Below, one piece after another: positions 20,109 through 30,293 of a DNA stretch of 64,000 nt. A model generated the notes under the pieces. It did no database searches, had not been told where the DNA came from, and worked only from the letters and a program-made list of their open reading frames with translations. Made by a program: the position numbers and the translations under genes. Position 1 is the first letter of the stretch. Each line of letters opens with the position of its first letter. The stretch comes from Thelonectria olida (lineage: Eukaryota > Ascomycota > Sordariomycetes > Hypocreales > Nectriaceae), in assembly GCA_020736575.1 (NCBI GenBank), contig JAGPYM010000015.1, positions 868,001 to 932,000 on the forward strand. The letters are read 5' to 3'.

Positions 20109-21540
20109 ATGTGTGTGGGGAAGGCCAAATCCTTTCAACATGGCAACCCTTGCATCATGGTCAACATGAGCAATCCCATTACCGCTCGCGCTGTCGGCTG
20201 TGAGAGCCGGGCAGGACGAGGGCTTCCCATCCCAAACGGACCTGAAGACGAAGAATCTCTACTGCTGCCGTCCAGCCGAGACACCCGTTCTCACTATCGA
20301 AGTTTACGGAGCGTCACACAAATACTGAAACCTAGCAGCTATGCAAATGTTCTCGTCGTGTTTGCTCCGTTGGGCATAGCTTTCGGGCTTCTTCACAAAA
20401 CCCCTGCTTTGGTCTTCAGTTTCAACTTCCTCGCCATTGCTTCGCTCTCAAAGTTGAATGGCCGCAGGATAGTTCAGTTGTCGGCTATCCTGGGGCCCCT
20501 TCCAGGGGGAATCCTGTACGCCCTTTTCGATAATGCGCCTTTGCTCATTGTACGTCTAGTCACGGAGGAAGAAGACCCGAAGCTGACAGCGGCCAGGTCT
20601 GCATGGCAGCCATTCAAAATGGCGACGCTCATGTGGCAAAATCCTGCGTTCTTGGCAGCGTTTTGGCCAACCTACTTCTCGTGGGTCTTCTCGCCCTTTC
20701 TAATGCCTCAATTAACGTTTCAAGGTTATGGGATGGTGCTTCTTCGTCGCTGGCACTCGTCATTCAGTGTCGAGTTTCAGCGCCTCATATGCGTCCAAGG
20801 CATCTTCGCTCATGATCGTCGCATCAAGCGCCTTAGTTGTCCCCTCGGCAATCTCTGAAGCACGCTGTACTGCCGAAAACGAGTGCGAAGAATCACTAGT
20901 ACACGTATCCCGAGCGGTATCCATATGCCTGCTCGTGCTCTTCACGACTTATCTACACTATAGACTGAGGTCCCACAGAGTCGCTTTCATCGAGTTCCAA
21001 TCTGCGCACTCGACCAGGTCTGAAAATGCACAATGTCTGTCGGTTGCAATTACTGAAGCTACATGTCTTGTCGTCGTTCTGGTTCTTGTTTCAATGTGTG
21101 CCTACTTCCTTGTTAGGACATTGGACGTTGTATCGGATAGCCGCTTCATCAGTGCACGGGTCGCAAGCTTCGTTCTTCTACCCATTGCCACGGACGGGCC
21201 GTCTCGAGTAGAAGCAATCGTTGCAGCCTACAGAGGCGAAATGCCCAAGGCCCTTGACTTTGCCGTTAGTCGAAGTATGCATGTCGCCTTGTTTGTCGCG
21301 CCTGTTTTGGTACTGTTCTCGTGGGCAATCCAGTCCAGCTACCCTATGACGTTGCACTTTCCAACTTCAGAGACAATTTCCCTCTTCCTTGGAACAATCT
21401 TGCTTGCAGAGGTGTGCCGGGACGGGGAGAGTGATTACTTAGAAGGTGCAATGTGTATCATTATGTATGTTTTACCCGATTATGTTGCAGAAACAAGCTC
21501 ACAAAATCACAGGTATATGATACTATCCTTCTCCTTTTGA
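20109..21540 (+). CDS. CAX/Vcx1-like Ca2+/H+ exchanger homologue lacking signature glutamates
   Basis: Four exons in phase, 20109-20549, 20597-20680, 20725-21464 and 21513-21540 (introns 47, 44 and 48 nt), give about 430 residues; the start may instead be the Met at 20157. The spliced product follows the vacuolar CAX fold. The first half has LSAILGPLPGGILYALFDNA, then KSCVLGSVLANLLLVMGWCF. The second half has SFVLLPIATDGPSRVEAIVA, then SMHVALFVAPVLVLFSWAI, YPMTLHF and YLEGAM. The alpha-1 motif, normally GNAxE, reads DNAPL. The alpha-2 motif, normally GNAAEH, reads TDGPSR. Both glutamates that bind Ca2+ in this superfamily are therefore gone although the frame, introns and helices are kept. 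It is either a non-transporting paralogue, a changed-specificity protein, or a gene in early decay. Confidence 0.85.
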
Positions 21541-23467
21541 TCACTGGCTGAATGATACTGGACGAGACAATTGAAAGAGACACCCAAGGGAGACGATTAA
21601 TACGTATTTTTTTTTATCAAACCACCTCGAATTCCAGTGAAGTAAAGCTCTACCTGACCTACCTACCCACTCCTTGAGGACCATCATCCCCAGTCCAAGT
21701 TTAATCGCCGCGAAGACGCCAGCTTCCAAGTCAGCTCTTCGAGGTACCTCGATAAGACACAGCCATCAATTTTAGACATGGGTTGACGCGGTCGTATGAC
21801 CCAACTCTCATAATTTTGTCAAGCTCAACGACTAACAAACGGAGCATCTGGGTCAGAAGGCTATGGGCATATTTCCACATAGACCTCGGCGGTTCCATCT
21901 CCAGCTACGGCCCGTGATGAGATGATAGGAAGGAACTGGCGTCCCCCACAAAGGCACCTACTATCCGACCTTGATGCGCTGGTAGACTAGATATTCAGCC
22001 GGGACCCTGTTGGGAGGATTCCGGCCCTGGTCTAGTGCCCCCTGTCGCTCGATCTATGGCTGGCTTCCTTGTGCGGTCTTGGCGATGAGCGTCTTGGCGA
22101 TGCATGCTCCCCTGCCAAGAATCATTCGACAGAAGGTACCGTGTGGCAGGATATGCGCCGAGAACATGACATCAACATCGAGCAAGTCGGGACGTGTTTC
22201 CCCTTGCAGCAATCGCCGATGTGTCAATGGCAACGGCGAAGCATTGAACAATCAAACTATCGATTCGGAGCATGTTCTCGGCCGTGATCCCTCGGGTTTG
22301 AGCGCATATTTCCTGCGCCCGAGGGATTGATGCGGCGAGCTACCAATCGGATCACTCGGTACTTTTGCTCGTCCCAGCCTCTATGGGCTTGCTTCCTTCA
22401 ACAATTGTTCAACCAACTGCATAACTATCGGCTCGTCGGCATCGCTTAGAGCCATTATAGGTGTGATCTACCTAGTTTCTAGTAAGGTGTTTTCAAATTC
22501 TCAACACCAAGGTAGATGATCATCCTCTTCGGATGCTGCGCCTCCCGAACCACCTATGATGTGACGATCCTACCTGCCTCCTGCGGGCGTGATGAGACGA
22601 AAGTTTAACTATCACATCGGCTGGAACAATAGTTGGCAACAGTGAGGAGTATTAGAACAGGGCATATGTTGGTAACTAATGTGAAGCAACCAATACTATC
22701 CATCTCCGCACCATTTCGTAGCCCGGAAGATCCTTCGTGGCAGTACAACAAGGTGGTTCAAAGCCAAACTTCATGCCTCATGTGCCATTTCGCCGAACAG
22801 GGTTTATCCAGAGGCCCCAAGTCCCTGGTCTCCGGATCTATGCCATTGGCCTCGGACGAGATAGGCGCCGTTGCGATCAAAAAGGAGGTCCAGAGAGTTC
22901 TAGAGTCTAACTGTAGTGGACCACTCAGCCGCAGACTTGCATGCTGGCTCTATACCGCAACCGATTAACCGAACAAGACGACTGGATTTGGAAGTGTTTT
23001 TGCGAAATGCTCCTGGCATGGATATCCCGAGTACTCACACATATCCCCACGTGTACCTATGGAGCGCTCGCTGTCAGATACGTAGCATTCAGGAAATAGC
23101 AGCGACAGGGATAAAACGTTAATTAACTAGCTACATCGTTTAAATTCTGTCTATTCGGTACTAGTCCCGGACAACTCAGCCTATCATGCTCACTTCTGGC
23201 TTGGCTGCAAGCAGATTAGTCCCGAGCCTAGAGATGCCGTGTTGCCGGAGAGAAAAGACGCTCATACAGTAGCCTGTATGTATGTGACAGTGTGTTGGTT
23301 CTGCAGAACAATGTCTGTTGGCTCCAAGCCTCTCATCCACACCCTCCTGCGTTCTAGATTCGTCGGACCTGCACCACGAGGCCCATCATACCACTTCGGA
23401 GACTTCAGCTCGGCCCGCTCCCCGGCAGCGGGCCGCCGCTGGAGCAAGCAAGCCACCCACGGATACC
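21541..23467. other. 1.9 kb without a recognised gene
   Basis: Several short frames (22010-22330, 22054-22251 minus, 22633-22968) lack domains, splice context or length. A T-rich run occurs at 21608-21616. Nothing else is supportable. Confidence 0.45.
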
Positions 23468-23587
23468 GGACTGTTGGTTGGCGATGCTCTGGGTCTGGTG
23501 TTCAGTTGGACTGTTGATTGGTGATTCTCTAAGTGCGGTCTTCAGTTGGAGTTTTGGTGAGTGATTCTCTGAGGCTGGCCATCAGTT
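23468..23587 (+). repeat. Three tandem ~40-bp units (minisatellite)
   Basis: Units start at 23468, 23508 and 23548. Each begins with GGA, has GATTCTCT or GATGCTCT in the middle, and ends in TTCAGTT or ATCAGTT. The third unit is the most diverged. It lies ~230 bp upstream of the secreted-protein ATG at 23821. Confidence 0.8.
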
Positions 23588-23820
23588 CAACTGTAGAGAT
23601 GAAAAGTTCCACCTCGAACAAGCATATAAGGTCTCATCTCCCAGCCGTAAAAACATATTCACCACCACTCTTCACCCCTATCAGACTTTCATGGAAAAGA
23701 CTCAGCTTCTTCAGCCTGAACGCCAATCTCTGAACGTTTGCCAGAAAATTGTCGTCTCTGCAACCTACATTGTCCCCCTTCTTCTCTTGATTAGCAATCT
23801 TCTCGCCTACCTCAACCAAG

Positions 23821-24632
23821 ATGAAGTTCGGAATCATGCAATTTGTGGCAGCAATGTCCTTGGTCCCCTCTTTATGCTCTGGAGCCGCTATGCCGGTTAC
23901 TGAGCGGGAGCCTCTCCCTCTCCTCATGCCCGCCGCGTTCGCCTCCTACGAACTCGAGAACTATGAGGGCTCGCTCGAGAAGCGCCGTGATGTGAATGTA
24001 AGAAGAAGAGTCCACAACTTACGAGTTTTTGGTCTAATTGGCTTTTGCAGATCTGTGACGTCGTCAGCGCCCTTGGTGCCTGTGTCACTATTCTCGCAGA
24101 GATCAAGGCAAGTTTCTCTATGAAATGAAAATAAGTGATCAGACTACTAACATCTTTTGAACAGAACGTTGTCCTTGAGATTTGTAAGCAATAGCACTTT
24201 AAAGCTATGTCTATATTGAGCCACCTACTGACTGATTCTCACAGCTGCCGCTATCAAGTCCAACAGCGACCAGAAGAAGTGTTCCACCATCACTGGCTAC
24301 GCCGGCCCCAAGGGAGATGTCAAGTACAAGTACCGGGTCCGTAAACCCAGCTGTCTCCAACTACATCACAATATGCTAACAATATGTAGTCCGAAGGTAG
24401 GAACTGCGACACTACCGCTCAGCAGGACACCATTGCTGGTGCCATCGAGCACCATCTCAAGAACCGTGGCACTAAGCTTTGCCGCACCGAGTGCCTGCAG
24501 CTCACTCACGGCGGTACCTGGCACGGATACCTCCTCCTTGGCCCTGCTAAGGACTTCAACTCCAACATGTACTGCGGTGCTCACCTGTCCTACGGCCACT
24601 GCGACCACGGTGGCAAGTACGACCTTCAGTAG
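23821..24632 (+). CDS. Small secreted cysteine-rich protein with Kex2-type propeptide
   Basis: Five exons splice in phase: 23821-23997, 24051-24107, 24165-24183, 24245-24336 and 24390-24632; 195 residues. A signal peptide (about residues 1-21) is followed by a proregion ending SLEKRR, a Kex2-type site. The mature ~140 residues have eight cysteines (ICDV, GACV, KKCST, RNCD, KLCR, TEC, MYCG, GHCD), enough for four disulfides. Other marks are CDTTAQQDTIAGAIEHHLKN and THGGTWHGYLLLGP. This pattern occurs in families of small fungal secreted proteins. I know no function for it, and it is an effector candidate only by type. Intron 2 uses a GC donor (GCAAGT). Intron 4 has the weak donor GTCCGT but a perfect TGCTAACA branch site. 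The 19-nt third exon is easy to miss in automatic annotation. Confidence 0.85.
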
Positions 24633-25010
24633 AGACCAGAGCGCATGTGGCGGCAGAGTTGAGAGAGTGTGGCGAGTCTTAACAGGCACCTCTCTCGCAA
24701 CAACATATCTCTTCGGAGATCTTCTCTTCACTCAAACACTTGGAGATGGCACTGGTGGACGGGGTCGGTAGGATTTTGTTACTTGTATACCTACTAGTTA
24801 CCTTTGATACTAGGTCATCATATATCATCTCCATTAGGTCACAATATACATTTCTCTATAACTCGCGAGCTTCCGCAATCAGTCTTATTAATCTAATTCG
24901 ACTGTATCATCTCTCCAAGCGTAGCTAAATTGCTACATAAATAGGAATATCGGCAAGCGAGAACGGTATCCCAAAGCCTACTCCGAGAGCCGGAAAGATG
25001 GAAAATGCGT
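24633..25010. other. Convergent 3' regions
   Basis: Shared downstream DNA of the secreted-protein gene and the DMT transporter gene. A/T-rich from about 24780; no gene seen. Confidence 0.4.
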
Positions 25011-26519
25011 CTAACTTGAGTCTGAATCATTGGTGGGATTCAGAAGCTGCCTCTCCTCATCAACGACTGGCTTTGACTGGTTTACCGCCGTCTTTTTCTG
25101 CAGACTGACCCAAACGGCTGCCCCGATGATCAGTGCTCCTCCAATGAGGCTCGTGAGTGGTGGTGTAGTCCCCCAAACAACGCGCTCGATTATTAGGGCA
25201 AAGATCATTTGGGTGTACTGTTGAACGATTAGACCAAAATGTGAGATGACAGGTTCCTGCAAACTTACAATGAGATTAGTTGCTCTTCCTGCTTTCTCCC
25301 TCTTCAGTCCCTCCGTCAAGAGTACCTGCAACAAGAAGCCGGAAAGGCCAATGGAAAGCAGAAGAATCCTGGATATAAAAGTGAGTGGCAATTCATGTCA
25401 TGCAAGACTTGAGGTTCCTACCATTGAACAGTACTTTGAGGTATCTCAAATTGAAGATCCGGGTGGATCATGATAATGAGAAATGAGCTGACAGTGGCCA
25501 ATACTGCAAAATAGTTCACGCTCACGAGTGAATGAGCTCGCTTCCCAATCACACGGATAGTAGCGTAGGCTGTTGCCGCTGCAAACGCTCCTAAGATGGC
25601 ACAAGCGATAGCAATAGAGCGCTCGGTAGGGTTTGCTTCGACTGGTGGGAGGATCCCTCCTTGCGGGCCAGCGATGTGACGTGACGACTCAACGGTGAGA
25701 GAAGAAACCGACAGATTGTCCACTTTATCACTCTCGAATAGGACACTCGGCCGAGCAATGAACAATACGCCCGCGAATGCAATCAAGCCAGCGGAGGCTT
25801 CTTTAATTGTAAATGGTTCCTAGTTTTGAGACAGTTCAATGAGAGCACAGTTGACTGGACATGGCTTCCGACTTACCGAGAGAGCAATCCAGCAGATGAA
25901 TGCTGTCAGGGTAGGGACAAGAAACGTAATAATAGTGGCATCTGAAATATCAAGGTATGATAGCGAATCTTCGTCTATATGTTAGCATACGAGATTGAGC
26001 TTGATGTGTATGAACCCTTACAGTATAAGCCAAACAAGCCAGTTGAGCCCGCAATGCCCCGAATAGCGAGCAAGCCCCTGACACCGCGTTGGCCGAACGG
26101 GAAGTCTGGAACCTGCTTATACCACATGTATAAAGATCCAATAACTGCCGTGGCGATCATGCGCACAAAGATGATCTGCAGGGCATGGAACTTGACCTCG
26201 AAACCAGTCTCAAGCAGTCGTGTTGTCATAGACATCTGTCTTGTTAACATTGAACGACCTGTCAAAGTGGCTCTTGGCCTGCACTTACAATTGAAGCAAA
26301 CATTTGGGCCAGAAACACGAAGAAGAGCCCGATGTTTCTAGTGTAAAACGCCTTAAGCTTTTGGCGGAACGTACGTGGTCGTTCATGTGTCTCGGCTGCT
26401 TGCTCACCATCACAGAGTGGAGAGGCAGACAGAGGATCGGCTGCATTCTGTCGCAGAGTCTGTGGTGACTCGGCAGAATTGGGCTTTGCTGCCGGGGGCT
26501 TCACTGTTCCGTATGACAT
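25011..26519 (-). CDS. DMT-superfamily (EamA-type) membrane transporter
   Basis: Six exons (complement): 26289-26519, 26022-26235, 25877-25974, 25422-25819, 25269-25368, 25011-25217. They sum to 415 residues in phase. A polar N-terminal tail of ~60 residues precedes about ten membrane helices in two EamA-like halves. Half one includes NIGLFFVFLAQMFASI, VKFHALQIIFVRMIATAVIG and DSLSYLDISDATIITFLVPT; half two includes ATAYATIRVIGKRAHSLVSV, ILLLSIGLSGFLLQVLLTEG and ATIITFLVP-like AGRATNLIYTQMIFALIIER. The C-terminus is acidic and cytosolic. Such proteins (SLC35G-like in fungi) export or exchange small metabolites across plasma or organelle membranes; the substrate is unknown. The gene is divergent from the epimerase at 27572 with ~1 kb between them. 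All introns have consensus GTAAG/GTAGG donors. Confidence 0.85.
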
Positions 26520-27571
26520 GCTTGCGACGGTTCTGGAAGTTGAATCGCAGTTGCAAGTTGAGTCGGTTGCGACTTGTCGATCTGCGGATCGTCGGCAATT
26601 GCAAATTTCTTCTCCTCCGCGAACGCTCTGTTCAATTAAAGCTAGGCCGATTACGGAGTTTCTGGTTTGTTAGTGCTACAGTGCGAGTTTCCTCTTCTCA
26701 TTAGCAACGACCGATGCCCAATGTGACCCTCCGTGAGGGAATAGATGGGGTAATTATCTAACATGGATCTCTTGACCAGACAAAGGAAGCCACCAAGTGA
26801 CTAGATCAAAGGGAGTCTCGACGAAATCGCATTAAGATTCCAAGAGCTACCTCTGACATTGTATTACCTAGATAGGTACTTTAGAATCGGTCATGATCCA
26901 TGTCGTTAGTGTTTCGGGCATTGTCACCCAGCGTCGAAATCGTTGTCGGGTGTTGTGCTAAGCCACCACTACAAAACAACTTTGTACTGATTGAGGTTCT
27001 CCAGGGGACGAGTAATGACAAGGCTGCCCGACGAAGAGTGATCTTACCTTCAAAGGGTCATGAAGAATGACTTATCATCAACGCGAAGTTGCTGGGTACT
27101 GTAACGCGAAGTTGCTGGGTACTGTAACGTTATTATAGTAGATACCCCCAATCGTCGATTTGTAATCTACTCTTCCCTTGATGCCGTTATGTGTTAGCCT
27201 GATCAGAAGACTCCCAGAATTATAGTCAGCATGGATATGACACTTTGATTTGAAGAGAGCCAGGCTGGCCAAACACCCCGAGAATCATACGACTCGGAGC
27301 AAAGCCCACGCTGCACCAGCCACACAATAGGTGGAATACGGCACTCTGTTGGTTGTTGCACAACGTATAACAGCATACAGTAGTAACGTTATCACAATGA
27401 TTTATAAGTGAGTGCTTAATGAGAAATCGGCACCTTATGCCCTCGAAACAATTTACTCAACCGGGCTATAATTAAGCTCATATAGAGGGAGCCTTCTACT
27501 TGAGACGAAGAATTCGTCTCCTAAGCCATCTTCGCACAATATTTCATCATACAAATACACTATACTTTATC
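26520..27571. other. Divergent intergenic region of ~1 kb
   Basis: Between the minus-strand transporter start and the plus-strand epimerase start. It contains a 23-bp tandem duplication (27081-27126) and A/T-rich DNA. A TATAGAGGG-like word at 27480 could be promoter sequence of the epimerase. Confidence 0.4.
27081..27126 (+). repeat. Perfect 23-bp tandem duplication
   Basis: ACGCGAAGTTGCTGGGTACT plus GTA occurs twice head to tail (27081-27103 and 27104-27126), with no mismatch, implying recent origin. Confidence 0.9.
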
Positions 27572-28603
27572 ATGAGCGGCCGCACAGTCTTTCTTATTGG
27601 CCCTGGGTTCATTGGCGGCGAAATCCTCGAGTTGCTTCTTCAAGAGAAGTATGACGTGAAAACTCTCATCCGCTGTCAATCAGCGGCGACGTCATTTCAC
27701 GAGCGCAATATCAAGACGGTCCTGGGAACTTTGGACGATAAGGACATAATCGAGCGACAGGTGGCGGCTAGCGACATTGTTTTCCATACAGCGACAGCTG
27801 ATCACCTCCCGTCTGCAGAAGCCGTCCTTTCGGGAATCAGGCAACGCTCCGACAATGGAAAACACACAATCTACATTCATACCAGCGGTACAAGCTTGCT
27901 CGGCGACAACAGTGCTGGGAGCTTCCTTATTGACAAGGTCTTCAACGACGAGGAACCAGAAGCGATTGATGCTCTCGCGGATTCGGCCCATCATCGCAAA
28001 ATTGATTTGGCCATCCTACGCGCCCAGGAGACATTTGGCGACTATGCCAAGGTCGCCATCATGATCCCACCCGTCGTGTACGGCGTCAGTTCACGCGATG
28101 ACCGGATCTCAATTCAAGTGCCAATTATGATTCGCTACTCCATCAAGTATGGTTATGCGGGCCAAATTGGTGAAGGCCGTTCAGTTTGGAACCAAATACA
28201 CGTCAAAGATTTGGCGCGCGGATACATGACGCTCCTGCAATGGCTGGAACGCAGTCCAGCTGGCCAAGTACGCTCGAATCCATACTGGTTTTGCGAAAAC
28301 GGCGAGGAGCTGTCGTGGCACGAGATTGCTGCTGAGATCGGGCGTGTCCTCCACCAAGCCGGTCGCATCGACAGTGCTGAGGCGAAAACCATTCCTCAAG
28401 TGAACTATCGAGACTTGTTTGGAGAGGAGGCAACCGAAGTCACCTTGGGGTCGAACTCGCGATGCCGTGCAAACCGGCTGCGCAAGTTGGGATGGGAGCC
28501 CAGGGAGAAGAAGGCATTGGCTTCTCTAGTGGAGGATGAAATTCCGTTGGTCATGAAGGAAACGGGCCCATTCAATGGCTATACAAAGATAGTTCCTTCG
28601 TAG
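27572..28603 (+). CDS. NAD(P)-dependent epimerase/dehydratase-like (atypical SDR)
   Basis: Intronless, 343 residues from ATG 27572; an upstream in-frame start at 27500 would only add leader-like residues. The Rossmann opening is TVFLIGPGFIGGEILELLL, a GxGFxGG variant of GxxGxxG. SDR-e features follow: DIVFHTATADHL, then IYIHTSGTSLLGD (the Ser/Thr of the active site) and VAIMIPPVVYGVSSRDDR. SVWNQIHVKDLARGYMTLLQ is the usual 'hVxDla' block, and the C-terminus carries substrate-domain helices. The expected YxxxK catalytic pair is not in clear canonical form (the region reads ALADSAHHRKIDLAILRAQE), as in NmrA-like or atypical SDRs. It probably acts on a small metabolite, possibly as a NADPH-dependent reductase. 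No pathway neighbours help. Confidence 0.85.
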   Translation: MSGRTVFLIGPGFIGGEILELLLQEKYDVKTLIRCQSAATSFHERNIKTVLGTLDDKDIIERQVAASDIVFHTATADHLPSAEAVLSGIRQRSDNGKHTIYIHTSGTSLLGDNSAGSFLIDKVFNDEEPEAIDALADSAHHRKIDLAILRAQETFGDYAKVAIMIPPVVYGVSSRDDRISIQVPIMIRYSIKYGYAGQIGEGRSVWNQIHVKDLARGYMTLLQWLERSPAGQVRSNPYWFCENGEELSWHEIAAEIGRVLHQAGRIDSAEAKTIPQVNYRDLFGEEATEVTLGSNSRCRANRLRKLGWEPREKKALASLVEDEIPLVMKETGPFNGYTKIVPS

Positions 28604-29166
28604 CCGAGGAGGTTGGAAGGGCCGTATGCTTGTTACCCATGTTTGTTTGCCTCGGGAATGAGTAAATGATGTTGAAGCTGTAGATACTTTGAGACAAGAG
28701 AGGCCAATTCTTCTCGTCTCTCTCAGCCGGAATTAGTGCAAGACACACCACCGCCAACTTGGATGAGTAAGTTGATCTCTAATGAGTGCTATGGCGTCAA
28801 CCGTCAGGACGTTCAAACAGAAAAGACCGGAAGTTCCCGGTAGCGCGCCTCGCAAGTGTCACCAGCTTGTTCTATGTATAACTGCTAGTACGCCAATGGC
28901 GCTTTGCGAGACTTCCGATTCGTGCAGTTTCTTCAGCTCCTGCGCCCCGTAAACCTTCGTCCCTCCATCAGCCTGGTCTGTCCCTTGGGCGGTCTGGCTG
29001 GACCGTCTAGCTAGGTGAAGGAGGAGAATAACTAATTCATACGCTTGAGGACATACCTTGCCTCGGGCTCAATTGAATCCTCATCTCGATGCCGTGTGCT
29101 TGCCATCCTTCCTCAGTCATACCGACACAGCATACTTACAAACGGAAGTGACAATCTAACTCGGAA
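28604..29166. other. Intergenic, no supported gene
   Basis: About 560 bases. It holds the 3' end of the epimerase transcript and the leader of the membrane-protein gene; no domain or repeat seen. Confidence 0.4.
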
Positions 29167-30139
29167 ATGTCTGTGGGAGCGTTGACCACAACCTTTACCC
29201 CGGCGGAGAGCTGCCTCTCTTCGCTATCCAACACATACGCGGAACCAGGCGACATGGGTGCAATGTATGGTGGCCCCTTGTCAACAGACGGTTGTTTCCC
29301 CGACCGCTACGCGTATGCGCGCACAAACTACTATTCCCCTGGCATCTGCCCCGACGGATACACCACCGCCTGCTCCAGCACTATTGCTGCGAAAGGTGAA
29401 GGAGGAGCAGTCGAGACTGTTGTCACCTGCTGTCCAAGGTTCGAACTGGCCTACGAGTTCGCCGTTGCTTGCCTGACAGTGTGCTAGGAACTTCGACTGC
29501 AACCCCAGCCACGTTTTCCCGTGGGAAACCACCATGGGGTGTGCATCCCGCTGGAGCAACACTAATACGTTTCCCACAGTCACCATGGTGACAAGGTCTG
29601 GAATTGACCTAATTCCCGTCTCTACTGACTCGGTGGTGCAGCCTTGGGGAGCGGTGAATGCGTTTAGTGTACAGATCAGGTTTCAGCCTGGAGATTTCAA
29701 CAAGAGCGGACATACGGTAAGCGTACTATATATTGTGACAGGCTTCGAGATCACAAAGCTGATAGCTCTTCCCTCCCCCCAGTCAACGAACGCGGACACC
29801 CTCCCTTCTGCTACAGCGACAGTACCAATGCCTACGTCGTCATCAGACAGCAGTTCAGCCTCACGGGGTTTGAGCGGCGGCGAAGTGGCAGGGATAGCCG
29901 TTGGTTCTGCGATCGGGACATTGCTACTTGCTGCCACGGTCTACTACCTTTTCCTTCTGCGCCGAAGGAGGCAACGACGACAGCTTGCTCCCATGCACCA
30001 AGCCGTCGACGAGGCGGCGCGACATCCGAGCGAATTACTAGGGCAAGCACCCAAGGAACTTCCCGGGACAGACACGCGGGCTCAAGAAATGTCCACCGAC
30101 GGAGCTTTGGTAGAAATGCCAAGTTCTGCCCGATATTGA
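29167..30139 (+). CDS. Single-pass membrane protein with Cys-rich ectodomain
   Basis: Three exons, 29167-29438, 29488-29716 and 29783-30139, give 285 residues in phase. There is no classical signal peptide. The N-terminal ~170 residues are Cys-rich (TDGCFPDRYAYARTNYYSPG, then CPDGYTTACSS, VVTCCPRNFDCNP), followed by a Ser/Thr-rich stretch (PMPTSSSDSSSASRGLSGGE). One membrane helix (VAGIAVGSAIGTLLLAATVY) follows, then the stop-transfer motif RRRRQRRQ and a ~75-residue cytosolic tail. This ectodomain-STP-helix-tail plan is common in fungal proteins that resemble wall sensors, but I see no WSC domain. It ends 155 bp from the end of a convergent Zn2Cys6 gene; a functional link is speculation. The second intron is in phase, so a read-through form of 307 residues is also possible. 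Confidence 0.8.
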
Positions 30140-30293
30140 GCTACGGATACAAGGGGAACAAGTACTACTCGTTGGAAATGAACCCCTTCAATAAATTTAC
30201 ATTTAGGAGGAAGTGCTTGAAACACATTGTAGTCTTCCAATACTACTGCCCCTTCCAACTAGTATCCATACAACTTGATCTCACAAGATCGTT

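Noticed and set aside
20600..20760. Apparent frameshifts in the exchanger gene
   Set aside because: Three overlapping frames join cleanly through introns 20550-20596 and 20681-20724 with GT/AG ends and correct phase, so the gene is spliced, not broken.
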